In this document: positions 1 through 5,270 of the stretch, in pieces
How the letters are laid out: every line of letters starts with the position of its first letter
Numbering within the stretch: the first letter of the stretch is position 1
Source: Serpens sp035306625
GTDB lineage: Bacteria; Pseudomonadota; Gammaproteobacteria; Pseudomonadales; Pseudomonadaceae
DNA length: 5,270 nucleotides
Assembly (NCBI GenBank): GCA_035306625.1
Contig: DATGNS010000207.1
Coordinates: 1-5,270, forward strand
Direction of reading: 5' to 3'
The notes under the pieces: model-generated
The model's input: the letters and a program-made list of their open reading frames with translations, nothing else
Told to the model about the DNA's origin: nothing
Databases searched by the model: none
Translations under genes and position numbers: made by a program

Positions 1-594
1 GCCGCCCAGCCGCTGGAAATGCTGCTGGACGGCCTGCGTGAAGTACCGGTGATCCCGGTCTTCATCAACTCGGTAGCCACCCCGCTGCCGAGTTTTCAAC
101 GCGCCCGTCTGCTGGGCGAGGCCATCGGCCGCTGGGCCAGCGGGCTGGACAAGCGGGTTCTGCTGCTCGGCTCTGGAGGGCTGTCCCACCAGCCGCCGGT
201 GCCGGAGCTGGCCAAGGTCGACGGGCTCATGGCGGACAGGCTCAAAGGTAGTGTCCGGCACCTGCCGGCCGATGAGCGCGAAGCACGCACGCAGCGGGTG
301 ATCCTCGCTGCGCAGCGCTTCGTGGAAGATCCGAACTCGCTGCACCCGCTCAACCCCGAGTGGGATCAGTGGTTCCTCGACATTCTCAGCGAGGCCCGCA
401 TGGCCGAACTGGACAGCCTGGGCAACGCCGAGCTGTCCGCCCTGGCGGGCAAGTCCACCCACGAAGTGAAAACCTGGGTAGCTGCCTTCGCCGCCCTGTC
501 GAGCTACGGCGCCTACCGCGCCAGTGACCGTTACTACCGACCCGTGCGCGAGTGGATCGCCGGGTTCGGCTCGCTCAGCGCGCAGCCCCTTTAA
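1..594 (+). CDS. mhpB: 2,3-dihydroxyphenylpropionate 1,2-dioxygenase MhpB, 3' part (5' end outside window)
   Basis: Class III (LigB-type) extradiol dioxygenase that uses Fe(II) and O2 to open the ring of 3-(2,3-dihydroxyphenyl)propionate (or 2,3-dihydroxycinnamate), giving 2-hydroxy-6-oxonona-2,4-dienedioate; cytoplasmic. The frame is open from base 1, so the ATG at 19 is internal and not the start. The visible 197 residues align by eye with the C-terminal part of the roughly 314-residue E. coli MhpB. Shared blocks include PVFINSVATPLPSFQR, GSGGLSHQPPVPELAK, LHPLNP, AGKSTHEVKTWVAAFAA and EWIAGFGSLSA. The His at bases 187-189 in GLSHQPP corresponds to the acid-base residue His179 of E. coli MhpB; its partner His115 should lie just left of the window. 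The Glu at 463-465 in STHEVKTW is the likely Fe ligand by analogy with LigB (inference). The stop TAA is followed 9 bp later by mhpC, whose ribosome binding site overlaps the stop. No damage is seen. Confidence 0.96.
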   Translation, partial: AAQPLEMLLDGLREVPVIPVFINSVATPLPSFQRARLLGEAIGRWASGLDKRVLLLGSGGLSHQPPVPELAKVDGLMADRLKGSVRHLPADEREARTQRVILAAQRFVEDPNSLHPLNPEWDQWFLDILSEARMAELDSLGNAELSALAGKSTHEVKTWVAAFAALSSYGAYRASDRYYRPVREWIAGFGSLSAQPL

Positions 595-601
595 GAGGTG
601 A
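593..601 (+). promoter_or_regulatory. Ribosome binding site of mhpC
   Basis: GAGGTGA at 595-601 is a perfect match to the 16S rRNA 3' end and lies 5 bases (from GAGG) before the ATG at 604. It starts at the mhpB stop codon (592-594), which suggests translational coupling of mhpB and mhpC. It also argues against the in-frame GTG at 598, which sits inside this site. Confidence 0.8.
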
Positions 602-603
602 CC

Positions 604-1461
604 ATGACCCGATTCAGTTCCGAACAAACCGGCCGCTTCGTCCGCATCGAGGACGGCGGCCGCCCGTTCAACGTCCACTACAACGATGTCGGCGACGGCG
701 AGCGGGTGGTGGTCATGCTGCATGGCTCCGGCCCCGGGGCCACCGCCTGGGGCAACTTCAACCGCAATATCGACGCCGTGGTGGATGCCGGCTTCCGAGT
801 GCTGCTCATCGACTTCCCCGGCTGGGGGCAGAGCGACCCGGTGGTCTGCGCCGAGTCCCGCTCGGACTTTAACGCCCGGGTGGTCAAGGCGCTGATCGAC
901 CAGCTGCAGATCGAGCGGATCACCCCCATCGGCAACTCCATGGGCGCCCACAGCGCCGTGGCCTTCGCCCTGAACTATCCGCAGAACCTCGACAAGCTGA
1001 TCCTCATGGGCGGCGGCACCGGCGGCATCAGCGCCTTCGTGCCGATGCCCACCGAGGGCATCAAGCGCATCGGCGAGCTGTACCGCGAGCCGACGCTGGA
1101 GAACCTCAACCGCATGATGCAGGTGTTCGTCTACGACACCAGCGACCTCACCGAGGAGCTGATGAAGGCGCGCCTGGCCGCCCTCACCGCCAATCCGCTG
1201 CACAACGAGAACTTCGTCAAGAGCAGCCAGCTTTATCCCAAACAGTTCCCGGACTTCGGCCCGCGCCTGCCGGAGATCCAGGCGCGCACCCTGATCGTCT
1301 GGGGACGCAACGACCGCTTCGTGCCGGTGGACGTGGGCTACCGGCTGAACGCCGGGATCCTCAACTCCGAACTGCACGTGTTCAACCAGTGCGGCCACTG
1401 GGCGCAGTGGGAGCACGCGGAGCGCTTCAACCGTCTGGTGGTGGACTTCCTCACCCACTGA
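604..1461 (+). CDS. mhpC: 2-hydroxy-6-oxonona-2,4-dienedioate hydrolase MhpC
   Basis: Alpha/beta-hydrolase that cuts the C5-C6 bond of the MhpB ring-fission product, giving 2-hydroxypenta-2,4-dienoate and succinate (fumarate from the cinnamate analogue). It is 285 residues, the normal family length. It carries the oxyanion-hole segment HGSGPGA (40-46) and the nucleophile elbow GNSMG (110-114) with Ser112. The acid is Asp237 in IVWGRNDRFVP and the base His265 in CGHWAQWEH. These positions equal those of the homologue BphD. Asn111, Phe175, Arg190 and Trp266, known active-site residues in BphD/MhpC, are also present. Long identical blocks with E. coli MhpC (LMGGGTGG, PMPTEGIKR, KQFPDFGPRL, WGRNDRFVP) favour MhpC over biphenyl-type hydrolases. 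ATG 604 is chosen over GTG 598 because of the Shine-Dalgarno position. A 113-bp gap follows, the first break in the tight packing. Confidence 0.96.
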   Translation: MTRFSSEQTGRFVRIEDGGRPFNVHYNDVGDGERVVVMLHGSGPGATAWGNFNRNIDAVVDAGFRVLLIDFPGWGQSDPVVCAESRSDFNARVVKALIDQLQIERITPIGNSMGAHSAVAFALNYPQNLDKLILMGGGTGGISAFVPMPTEGIKRIGELYREPTLENLNRMMQVFVYDTSDLTEELMKARLAALTANPLHNENFVKSSQLYPKQFPDFGPRLPEIQARTLIVWGRNDRFVPVDVGYRLNAGILNSELHVFNQCGHWAQWEHAERFNRLVVDFLTH

Positions 1462-1574
1462 AGCGGCGGCGAGCGAATGCGCTGACGGCTTAAACGGATT
1501 TCGGAGGTTTCCTTTCCAGCCCTCTGCCTGGGGCTTTCTGACAACTCACCTGACCTGTGTGCCGGAGAACAATA
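1462..1574 (+). other. Intergenic gap between mhpC and the CoA ligase gene, with a weak inverted repeat
   Basis: This 113-bp gap is much longer than the 9-29 bp gaps between neighbouring mhp genes. It holds a small inverted repeat, AGCCC (1518-1522) and GGGCT (1531-1535), with an 8-base loop and a following TTTCT. The stem is only 5 bp, so terminator or attenuator activity is doubtful. I searched for a sigma-70 pair and a -24/-12 sigma-54 element and found none that is convincing; CTGACA at 1538-1543 resembles a -35 box but has no matching -10. The ligase ribosome binding site GGAG is at 1564-1567. Confidence 0.4.
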
Positions 1575-3215
1575 ATGAATGGCATCAACCCTTTCGAATA
1601 TGGCATGCCGCCTGAGGTCTCCAACCATCAGGCGCTGACTCCGCTGAGCTTCCTCGAGCGGGCGGCGACGGTCTATCCCGAGCGCACCGCCATCATTCAC
1701 GGGCCACAGCGGCAGAGCTGGGCGCAGACCTACCGGCGCTGCGTGCGTCTGGCCTCGGCGCTGCACAAGCGCGGCATCTCCCAGGGGGATACCGTGGCCT
1801 ACCTGGCGCCCAACGGCCCGGCCCTGTTCGAAGCCCATTTCGGCGTGCCCATGTGCGGGGCCGTGCTCAATGCCATCAACACCCGCCTGGATGCCGAGGC
1901 CATCGCTTTCATCCTGCAGCATGGCGAGGCCCGGGTGTTGGTGGTGGACAAGGAGTTCGGCGAGCTGGCCCAGCGGGTCATCAGCCATCTGCCCAATCCG
2001 CCGCTAGTGGTGGGCATCGATGACCCGCTGTACGACCAGGGCCAACTGATCGGTCAGATCGAGTACGAGGCGCTGCTGGCCGAAGGGGACGAGGACTATG
2101 CCTGGCCGATGCCGCAGAACGAGTGGCAGGCCATCAGCCTCAACTACACCTCTGGCACCACCGGCAACCCCAAGGGGGTGGTCTACCACCACCGTGGCGC
2201 CCACCTGAATGCGCTGTCCAACGCCATGGCCTGGGATATGCAGCGCTTCCCGGTGTACCTGTGGACGTTGCCGATGTTCCACTGCAATGGCTGGTGCTTC
2301 CCTTGGGCGCTGGCCGCCTATGTGGGTACCAGCGTGACCCTGCGTCACGTGCGTGCCGAGCTGATCTATCCGCTGATCGCCGAGCACCGGGTCGACCACT
2401 TCTGCGCCGCGCCCATAGTGCTGAACATGCTGGCCAATGCGCCGGCCGAGCTGAAGGCGCTGAAACGGCATCCGGTCAAGGTGATGACCGCGGGGGCCGC
2501 GCCGCCGGCTGCGGTGCTGGAGAACATGGAAGCCCAGGGCTTCCTGGTGACCCATGGCTACGGGCTCACCGAAACCTACGGCCCCAGCGTGTTCTGCGAC
2601 TGGAAGGAGGAGTGGAACGCCGAGCCGGCAGAGAAACGCGCTAGCCTGGCCTCGCGCCAGGGCGTGCGCGGGCCGCTGCTGGACCAGCTGATGGTCGCTC
2701 ATCCGCAGACCCTGGAGCCGGTGCCCCGGGACGGCCAGACCATCGGCGAGATCATGATGCGCGGCAACGTGGTGATGAAGGGCTACCTGAAGAACCCTTC
2801 GGCCACCGCCGAAGCCTTCGCCGGCGGCTGGTTCCATTCCGGCGACCTGGCGGTGTGGCACCCGGACGGCTACGTGGAAATCAAGGACCGCTCCAAGGAC
2901 ATCATCATCTCCGGTGGTGAGAACATTTCCTCCATCGAGGTGGAGGACGTCCTCTATCGCCATCCGCAGATCCTCGAAGCCTCGGTGGTCGCCATGCCCA
3001 GTGAGAAGTGGGGCGAGACACCCTGCGCCTTCGTCACCCTGAAGCCGGGGCAGACCCTCAGCGCGGAGGAGCTGATCGACTTCTGCCGGCAGCGCATGGC
3101 GCACTTCAAGGTGCCTGGCCGGGTGGTCTTCAGCGAGCTGCCGAAGACCAGCACCGGCAAGGTGCAGAAATTCCTGCTCCGCGAACGGGCCCGGCAGCTG
3201 GCGGCCCAGCAGTGA
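1575..3215 (+). CDS. AMP-forming acyl-CoA ligase (ANL superfamily), substrate unknown
   Basis: Predicted to activate a carboxylic acid with ATP and CoA to the acyl-CoA via an acyl-adenylate. It is 546 residues, full length for the family, and appears soluble. Motifs in order: P-loop YTSGTTGNPKG (191-201); PMFHCNGW (233-240); adenine-binding YGLTET (329-334); HSGD (421-424) with the ribose-binding Asp424; hinge segment DRSKDIIISGGENIS (438-452); C-terminal PKTSTGKVQK (523-532) with the adenylation Lys529. The N-terminal LTPLSFLERAATVYPERTAI and the HCNGW block recall, from memory, the clade of plant acyl-activating enzymes (including petunia cinnamate:CoA ligase) and bacterial DmdB. The substrate cannot be read from this. 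ATG 1575 has GGAG 7 bases upstream and is preferred to GTG 1557, which would place the Shine-Dalgarno inside the gene. The gene lies between mhpC and mhpD, where E. coli has no such gene. That suggests a role with phenylpropanoid or phenylalkanoate substrates, or with the released dicarboxylate, but this is inference. Confidence 0.93.
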   Translation: MNGINPFEYGMPPEVSNHQALTPLSFLERAATVYPERTAIIHGPQRQSWAQTYRRCVRLASALHKRGISQGDTVAYLAPNGPALFEAHFGVPMCGAVLNAINTRLDAEAIAFILQHGEARVLVVDKEFGELAQRVISHLPNPPLVVGIDDPLYDQGQLIGQIEYEALLAEGDEDYAWPMPQNEWQAISLNYTSGTTGNPKGVVYHHRGAHLNALSNAMAWDMQRFPVYLWTLPMFHCNGWCFPWALAAYVGTSVTLRHVRAELIYPLIAEHRVDHFCAAPIVLNMLANAPAELKALKRHPVKVMTAGAAPPAAVLENMEAQGFLVTHGYGLTETYGPSVFCDWKEEWNAEPAEKRASLASRQGVRGPLLDQLMVAHPQTLEPVPRDGQTIGEIMMRGNVVMKGYLKNPSATAEAFAGGWFHSGDLAVWHPDGYVEIKDRSKDIIISGGENISSIEVEDVLYRHPQILEASVVAMPSEKWGETPCAFVTLKPGQTLSAEELIDFCRQRMAHFKVPGRVVFSELPKTSTGKVQKFLLRERARQLAAQQ

Positions 3216-3220
3216 TTTTT
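3193..3220 (+). terminator. Weak terminator-like hairpin at the 3' end of the ligase gene
   Basis: GCTGG (3197-3201) and CCAGC (3206-3210) form a 5-bp stem with a 4-base loop. It may be extended past an A/A mismatch by two more pairs. A run of five T follows at 3216-3220, which stands out in this GC-rich DNA. The T run is five bases away from the core stem and short, so efficient termination is unlikely; partial attenuation before mhpDFE is possible. Structure seen in sequence, function inferred. Confidence 0.2.
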
Positions 3221-3365
3221 GCGCTGCCGGGATAACCCCGTAGCTCTTGGGAGCGCCGGATGCGGCGGCGCCTTCCTAAGATCGCAGTGAAAACAGGTGC
3301 GTGGACCCCGGACTGCCGCTCTTGCGCGGCCCGGCGCCCGGCGCAGTGAACCCCGAGGTGAAGTG
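3216..3365 (+). other. Intergenic gap between the CoA ligase gene and mhpD, with hairpins and a possible leader ORF
   Basis: This 150-bp gap is the longest in the window. A hairpin is formed by GGGAGCGCCG (3249-3258) and CGGCGC-C-TTCC (3266-3276, one bulged C) with a 7-base loop. A second small stem is GCCGC (3315-3319) with GCGGC (3326-3330). The octamer GCAGTGAA occurs twice, at 3284-3291 and 3343-3350. A 29-codon ORF runs 3260-3349 with its ATG in the first loop; I do not call it a gene. No convincing promoter is visible. The mhpD ribosome binding site is at 3355-3361. Confidence 0.4.
3355..3361 (+). promoter_or_regulatory. Ribosome binding site of mhpD
   Basis: GAGGTGA is a perfect anti-Shine-Dalgarno match, with 7 bases between GAGG and the ATG at 3366. 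It fixes the mhpD start at 3366 and argues against the in-frame GTG at 3297, which would add 23 residues of Arg/Pro/Ala-rich sequence not found in MhpD proteins. Confidence 0.8.
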
Positions 3366-4160
3366 ATGAGCGTGAACCAGGCAATCCTGGAAGAGTTGGC
3401 TGCCGCCCTGCGTGGCGCCGAGCAGCGCGGCCAGGGCATCGCCCCGCTGCGCGAGCGGATTGGCGAGGAGGCCGCCGAGGCCGCCTATGCCATCCAGCGC
3501 CTGAACGTGGCCCATGCCGAGGCCGCCGGCCGCCGCGTGGTGGGGCGCAAGATCGGCCTGACCAACAAGAAGGTGCAGGCCCAGTTGGGCGTCGACCAGC
3601 CGGACTTCGGCACCCTGTTCGCCGACATGTGCTACGGCGACAACGACACCGTGCCCTTCGGCGCGGTGCTGCAGCCGAAGATCGAGGCGGAGATCGCCCT
3701 GGTCCTGGAGCGCGACCTGCCCGGTGCCGACAGCACCTTCCTCGACGTGCTGGCGGCCACCGGCTGGGTGCTGCCGGCCTTGGAGATCGTCGGTTCGCGC
3801 ATTCAGGACTGGAACATCCGCTTCGTCGACACCGTGGCCGACAACGCCTCCAGCGGCTGCTTCGTGCTCGGCGGCCCGGCCCGGCGAATCGCCGATCTGG
3901 ACCTGCGCCAGGCGCGCATGCGCATGACCCGCAACGGCGAGCTGGTGTCCAGCGGCAGTGGCGCCGAATGCCTCGGCCACCCGCTCAACGCCGCCGCCTG
4001 GCTGGCGCGCACCATGGCCCGTCTGGGCACCCCGCTGAAGGCCGACGACATCATCCTCACCGGCGCCCTCGGGCCCATGGTGGGGGTGGCTGCCGGCGAC
4101 CAATTCGAAGCGGTGATCGAAGGTATCGGCCAGGTCGGCGTGCAGTTCAGCGCTCCGTGA
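3366..4160 (+). CDS. mhpD: 2-hydroxypenta-2,4-dienoate (2-keto-4-pentenoate) hydratase MhpD
   Basis: Adds water to 2-hydroxypenta-2,4-dienoate, the five-carbon product of MhpC, to give 4-hydroxy-2-oxovalerate for the aldolase MhpE. It is cytoplasmic, needs a divalent metal, and belongs to the fumarylacetoacetate hydrolase (FAH) fold family. The 264 residues compare with about 269 in E. coli and align throughout. Shared blocks include GRRVVGRKIGLT (56-65 region), QLGVDQPDFGTLFADMCYGDN, FVDTVADNAS, SECLGHPLNAA-like (here AECLGHPLNAA), and ILTGALGPMV. The expected metal ligands are Glu107 and Glu109 in KIEAEIALV and Glu140 in LPALEIVGSR; Lys61 is conserved. Strong identity to MhpD in the mhp gene order separates it from FAH-family decarboxylases of the catechol meta pathway. 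mhpF follows after 29 bp. Confidence 0.96.
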   Translation: MSVNQAILEELAAALRGAEQRGQGIAPLRERIGEEAAEAAYAIQRLNVAHAEAAGRRVVGRKIGLTNKKVQAQLGVDQPDFGTLFADMCYGDNDTVPFGAVLQPKIEAEIALVLERDLPGADSTFLDVLAATGWVLPALEIVGSRIQDWNIRFVDTVADNASSGCFVLGGPARRIADLDLRQARMRMTRNGELVSSGSGAECLGHPLNAAAWLARTMARLGTPLKADDIILTGALGPMVGVAAGDQFEAVIEGIGQVGVQFSAP

Positions 4161-4189
4161 TCCGCCCCTGCGTGCAAAGGTTCGAGAAC

Positions 4190-5125
4190 ATGAAAAAACT
4201 CAAAGTCGCCATCGTCGGTTCCGGCAACATCGGCACCGACCTGATGATCAAAATCATGCGCCACGGCAAGCACCTGGAAATGGGCGCCATGGTCGGTATC
4301 GACCCCAATTCCGACGGCCTGGCCCGCGCCGCGCGCCTGGGCGTGGCCACCACCCACGAAGGCGTGCAGGGCCTGACCCGGCTGGAAGTGTTCAAGGACA
4401 TCGACTTCGTCTTCGACGCCACCTCCGCGGCGGCCCACGTGAAGAACGACGCCTTCTTGCGCTCGGTCAAGCCGGGCATCCGCCTGATCGACTTGACCCC
4501 GGCGGCCATCGGCCCCTACTGCGTGCCGGTGGTCAACGGCGCCGAGCACCTCGACAAGCTCAACGTCAACATGGTCACCTGCGGCGGCCAGGCCACCATC
4601 CCCATGGTCGCCGCGGTCTCCCGCGTGGCCAGGGTGCACTACGCCGAGATCATCGCCTCCATCGCCTCCAAGTCCGCCGGCCCGGGCACCCGCGCCAACA
4701 TCGACGAGTTCACCGAGACCACCAGCAAGGCCATCGAGGTGATCGGCGGGGCGGCCAAGGGCAAGGCGATCATCATCATGAACCCCGCCGAGCCGCCGCT
4801 GATCATGCGCGACACCGTGTTCGTACTCTCCGAGGCGGCCGACCAGGCAGCCGTGGAAGCCTCCATCCTGGAGATGGAAAAGGCGGTCAACGCCTATGTG
4901 CCGGGCTACCGCCTGAAGCAGAAGGTGCAGTTCGACCTGATCCCCGAGGACGCGCCGCTGAACATCCCCGGGCATGGCAAGTTTTCCGGGCTGAAGACCT
5001 CCATATTCCTGGAGGTGGAAGGCGCCGCCCACTACCTGCCTGCCTATGCCGGCAACCTGGACATCATGACCTCCGCCGCGCTGGCGACCGCCGAGCGCAT
5101 GGCTGAATCGATGATCAACGGCTGA
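4190..5125 (+). CDS. mhpF: Acylating acetaldehyde dehydrogenase MhpF
   Basis: Oxidises acetaldehyde with NAD+ and CoA to acetyl-CoA. In this family it works in a complex with the aldolase (MhpE/DmpG), which channels the toxic aldehyde to it. It is 311 residues, the usual length for the DmpF/MhpF/BphJ family. The N-terminal Rossmann motif is VAIVGSGNIGTDL (7-19). The catalytic cysteine is Cys131 in NMVTCGGQATIPMV, equivalent to Cys132 of DmpF. KSAGPGTRANIDEFTETTS (161-179), AAKGKAIIIMNPAEPP and MRDTVF are family blocks. ATG 4190 is preceded by AAAGG (4176-4180), 9 bases away. The open frame continues far upstream through mhpD in another frame, but that part has no MhpF-like sequence. mhpE starts 10 bp after the stop. 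No damage is seen. Confidence 0.97.
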   Translation: MKKLKVAIVGSGNIGTDLMIKIMRHGKHLEMGAMVGIDPNSDGLARAARLGVATTHEGVQGLTRLEVFKDIDFVFDATSAAAHVKNDAFLRSVKPGIRLIDLTPAAIGPYCVPVVNGAEHLDKLNVNMVTCGGQATIPMVAAVSRVARVHYAEIIASIASKSAGPGTRANIDEFTETTSKAIEVIGGAAKGKAIIIMNPAEPPLIMRDTVFVLSEAADQAAVEASILEMEKAVNAYVPGYRLKQKVQFDLIPEDAPLNIPGHGKFSGLKTSIFLEVEGAAHYLPAYAGNLDIMTSAALATAERMAESMING

Positions 5126-5128
5126 GGA
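5124..5128 (+). promoter_or_regulatory. Ribosome binding site of mhpE
   Basis: GAGGA overlaps the mhpF stop codon (5123-5125) and ends 7 bases before the GTG at 5136. No ATG is in frame nearby, so this site supports a GTG start and coupled translation of mhpF and mhpE, whose products act as one complex. Confidence 0.7.
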
Positions 5129-5135
5129 CACCATC

Positions 5136-5270
5136 GTGGCGTTTGATCCAAGCAAGAAGCTCTACATCTCCGACGTGACCCTGCGCGACGGCAGCCATGC
5201 CATCCGCCACCAGTATTCGCTGCAGAACGTGCGGGACATCGCCCGCGCCCTGGACAAGGCCCGCGTCGAC
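5136..5270 (+). CDS. mhpE: 4-hydroxy-2-oxovalerate aldolase MhpE, 5' part (3' end outside window)
   Basis: Cleaves 4-hydroxy-2-oxovalerate (4-hydroxy-2-oxopentanoate) to pyruvate and acetaldehyde, the latter passed to MhpF. It is a divalent-metal-dependent class II aldolase of the HMGL-like TIM-barrel family, normally about 340 residues; only the first 45 are here. They match E. coli MhpE closely: KKLYISDVTLRDGSHAIRHQ, then ARALDKARVD. With the GTG start at 5136 the active-site residues fall at Arg17, Asp18 (metal ligand) and His21, the same numbers as in DmpG of Pseudomonas, which supports this start. The first seven residues differ from E. coli and are slightly longer. The rest of the barrel and the C-terminal communication domain lie outside the window, so integrity is unknown. 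Confidence 0.94.
   Translation, partial: MAFDPSKKLYISDVTLRDGSHAIRHQYSLQNVRDIARALDKARVD

Noticed and set aside
598..603. Upstream GTG start for mhpC adding two residues
   Set aside because: The GTG is part of the Shine-Dalgarno GAGGTGA. ATG 604 has correct spacing and gives catalytic residue numbers equal to BphD.
1518..1540. Rho-independent terminator after mhpC
   Set aside because: The stem is only 5 bp and the following bases (TTTCTG) are not a real T tract, so I list it only as a weak inverted repeat.
1557..1574. Upstream GTG start for the CoA ligase
   Set aside because: It would put the GGAG ribosome binding site inside the gene and has no good site of its own. ATG 1575 is well placed.
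2004..3104. 366-codon open frame on the minus strand opposite the ligase
   Set aside because: Composition is that of an antisense shadow. The + strand carries all ANL motifs in order.
3297..3365. Upstream GTG start for mhpD
   Set aside because: The extra 23 residues are low-complexity Arg/Pro/Ala and absent from known MhpD. A perfect ribosome binding site precedes ATG 3366.
3629..4189. Long open frame upstream of and continuous with mhpF, suggesting a larger or fused protein
   Set aside because: This part is mhpD read in another frame, Arg/Ala/Pro-rich with no domain. MhpF homology starts exactly at 4190.
3803..5155. 450-codon open frame on the minus strand opposite mhpD-mhpF
   Set aside because: It is His/Gly/Val-rich antisense shadow typical of GC-rich genes, and the + strand here encodes clear MhpD and MhpF.

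Overview
The window is one strand-consistent stretch of a catabolic operon for phenylpropanoid (3-phenylpropionate, 3-hydroxyphenylpropionate, hydroxycinnamate) degradation by meta ring cleavage. It corresponds to the E. coli mhp operon. The DNA is GC-rich, with strong third-position G/C preference and good Shine-Dalgarno sites. The proteins look proteobacterial and are close relatives of E. coli MhpB/C/D/F/E. I infer a gammaproteobacterium of the Pseudomonas type, but the sequence alone does not fix the genus.

Layout, all on the + strand: 1-594 is the C-terminal two thirds of mhpB (extradiol ring-cleavage dioxygenase, cut by the left edge). 604-1461 is mhpC (C-C bond hydrolase). 1575-3215 is an AMP-forming acyl-CoA ligase with no counterpart in the E. 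coli operon. 3366-4160 is mhpD (2-hydroxypentadienoate hydratase). 4190-5125 is mhpF (acylating acetaldehyde dehydrogenase). 5136-5270 is the start of mhpE (4-hydroxy-2-oxovalerate aldolase, cut by the right edge).

Together the mhp genes form a complete lower pathway. MhpB opens the 2,3-dihydroxyphenylpropionate ring. MhpC splits the product into succinate (fumarate from the cinnamate analogue) and 2-hydroxypenta-2,4-dienoate. MhpD hydrates the dienoate to 4-hydroxy-2-oxovalerate. MhpE cleaves this to pyruvate and acetaldehyde, and MhpF converts the acetaldehyde to acetyl-CoA. The residues expected for catalysis are present in all the parts that can be seen.

The one unusual point is the acyl-CoA ligase between mhpC and mhpD. 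It is bounded by the only two long gaps (113 and 150 bp) in an otherwise tightly packed operon (9, 29 and 10 bp). It may widen the substrate range, for example by activating cinnamate-like acids or longer phenylalkanoates for beta-oxidation towards the MhpB substrate, but this is inference. The gap before mhpD holds a possible 29-codon leader ORF whose start lies in a hairpin loop. I see no RNA genes, CRISPR arrays, insertion sequences or convincing promoters.
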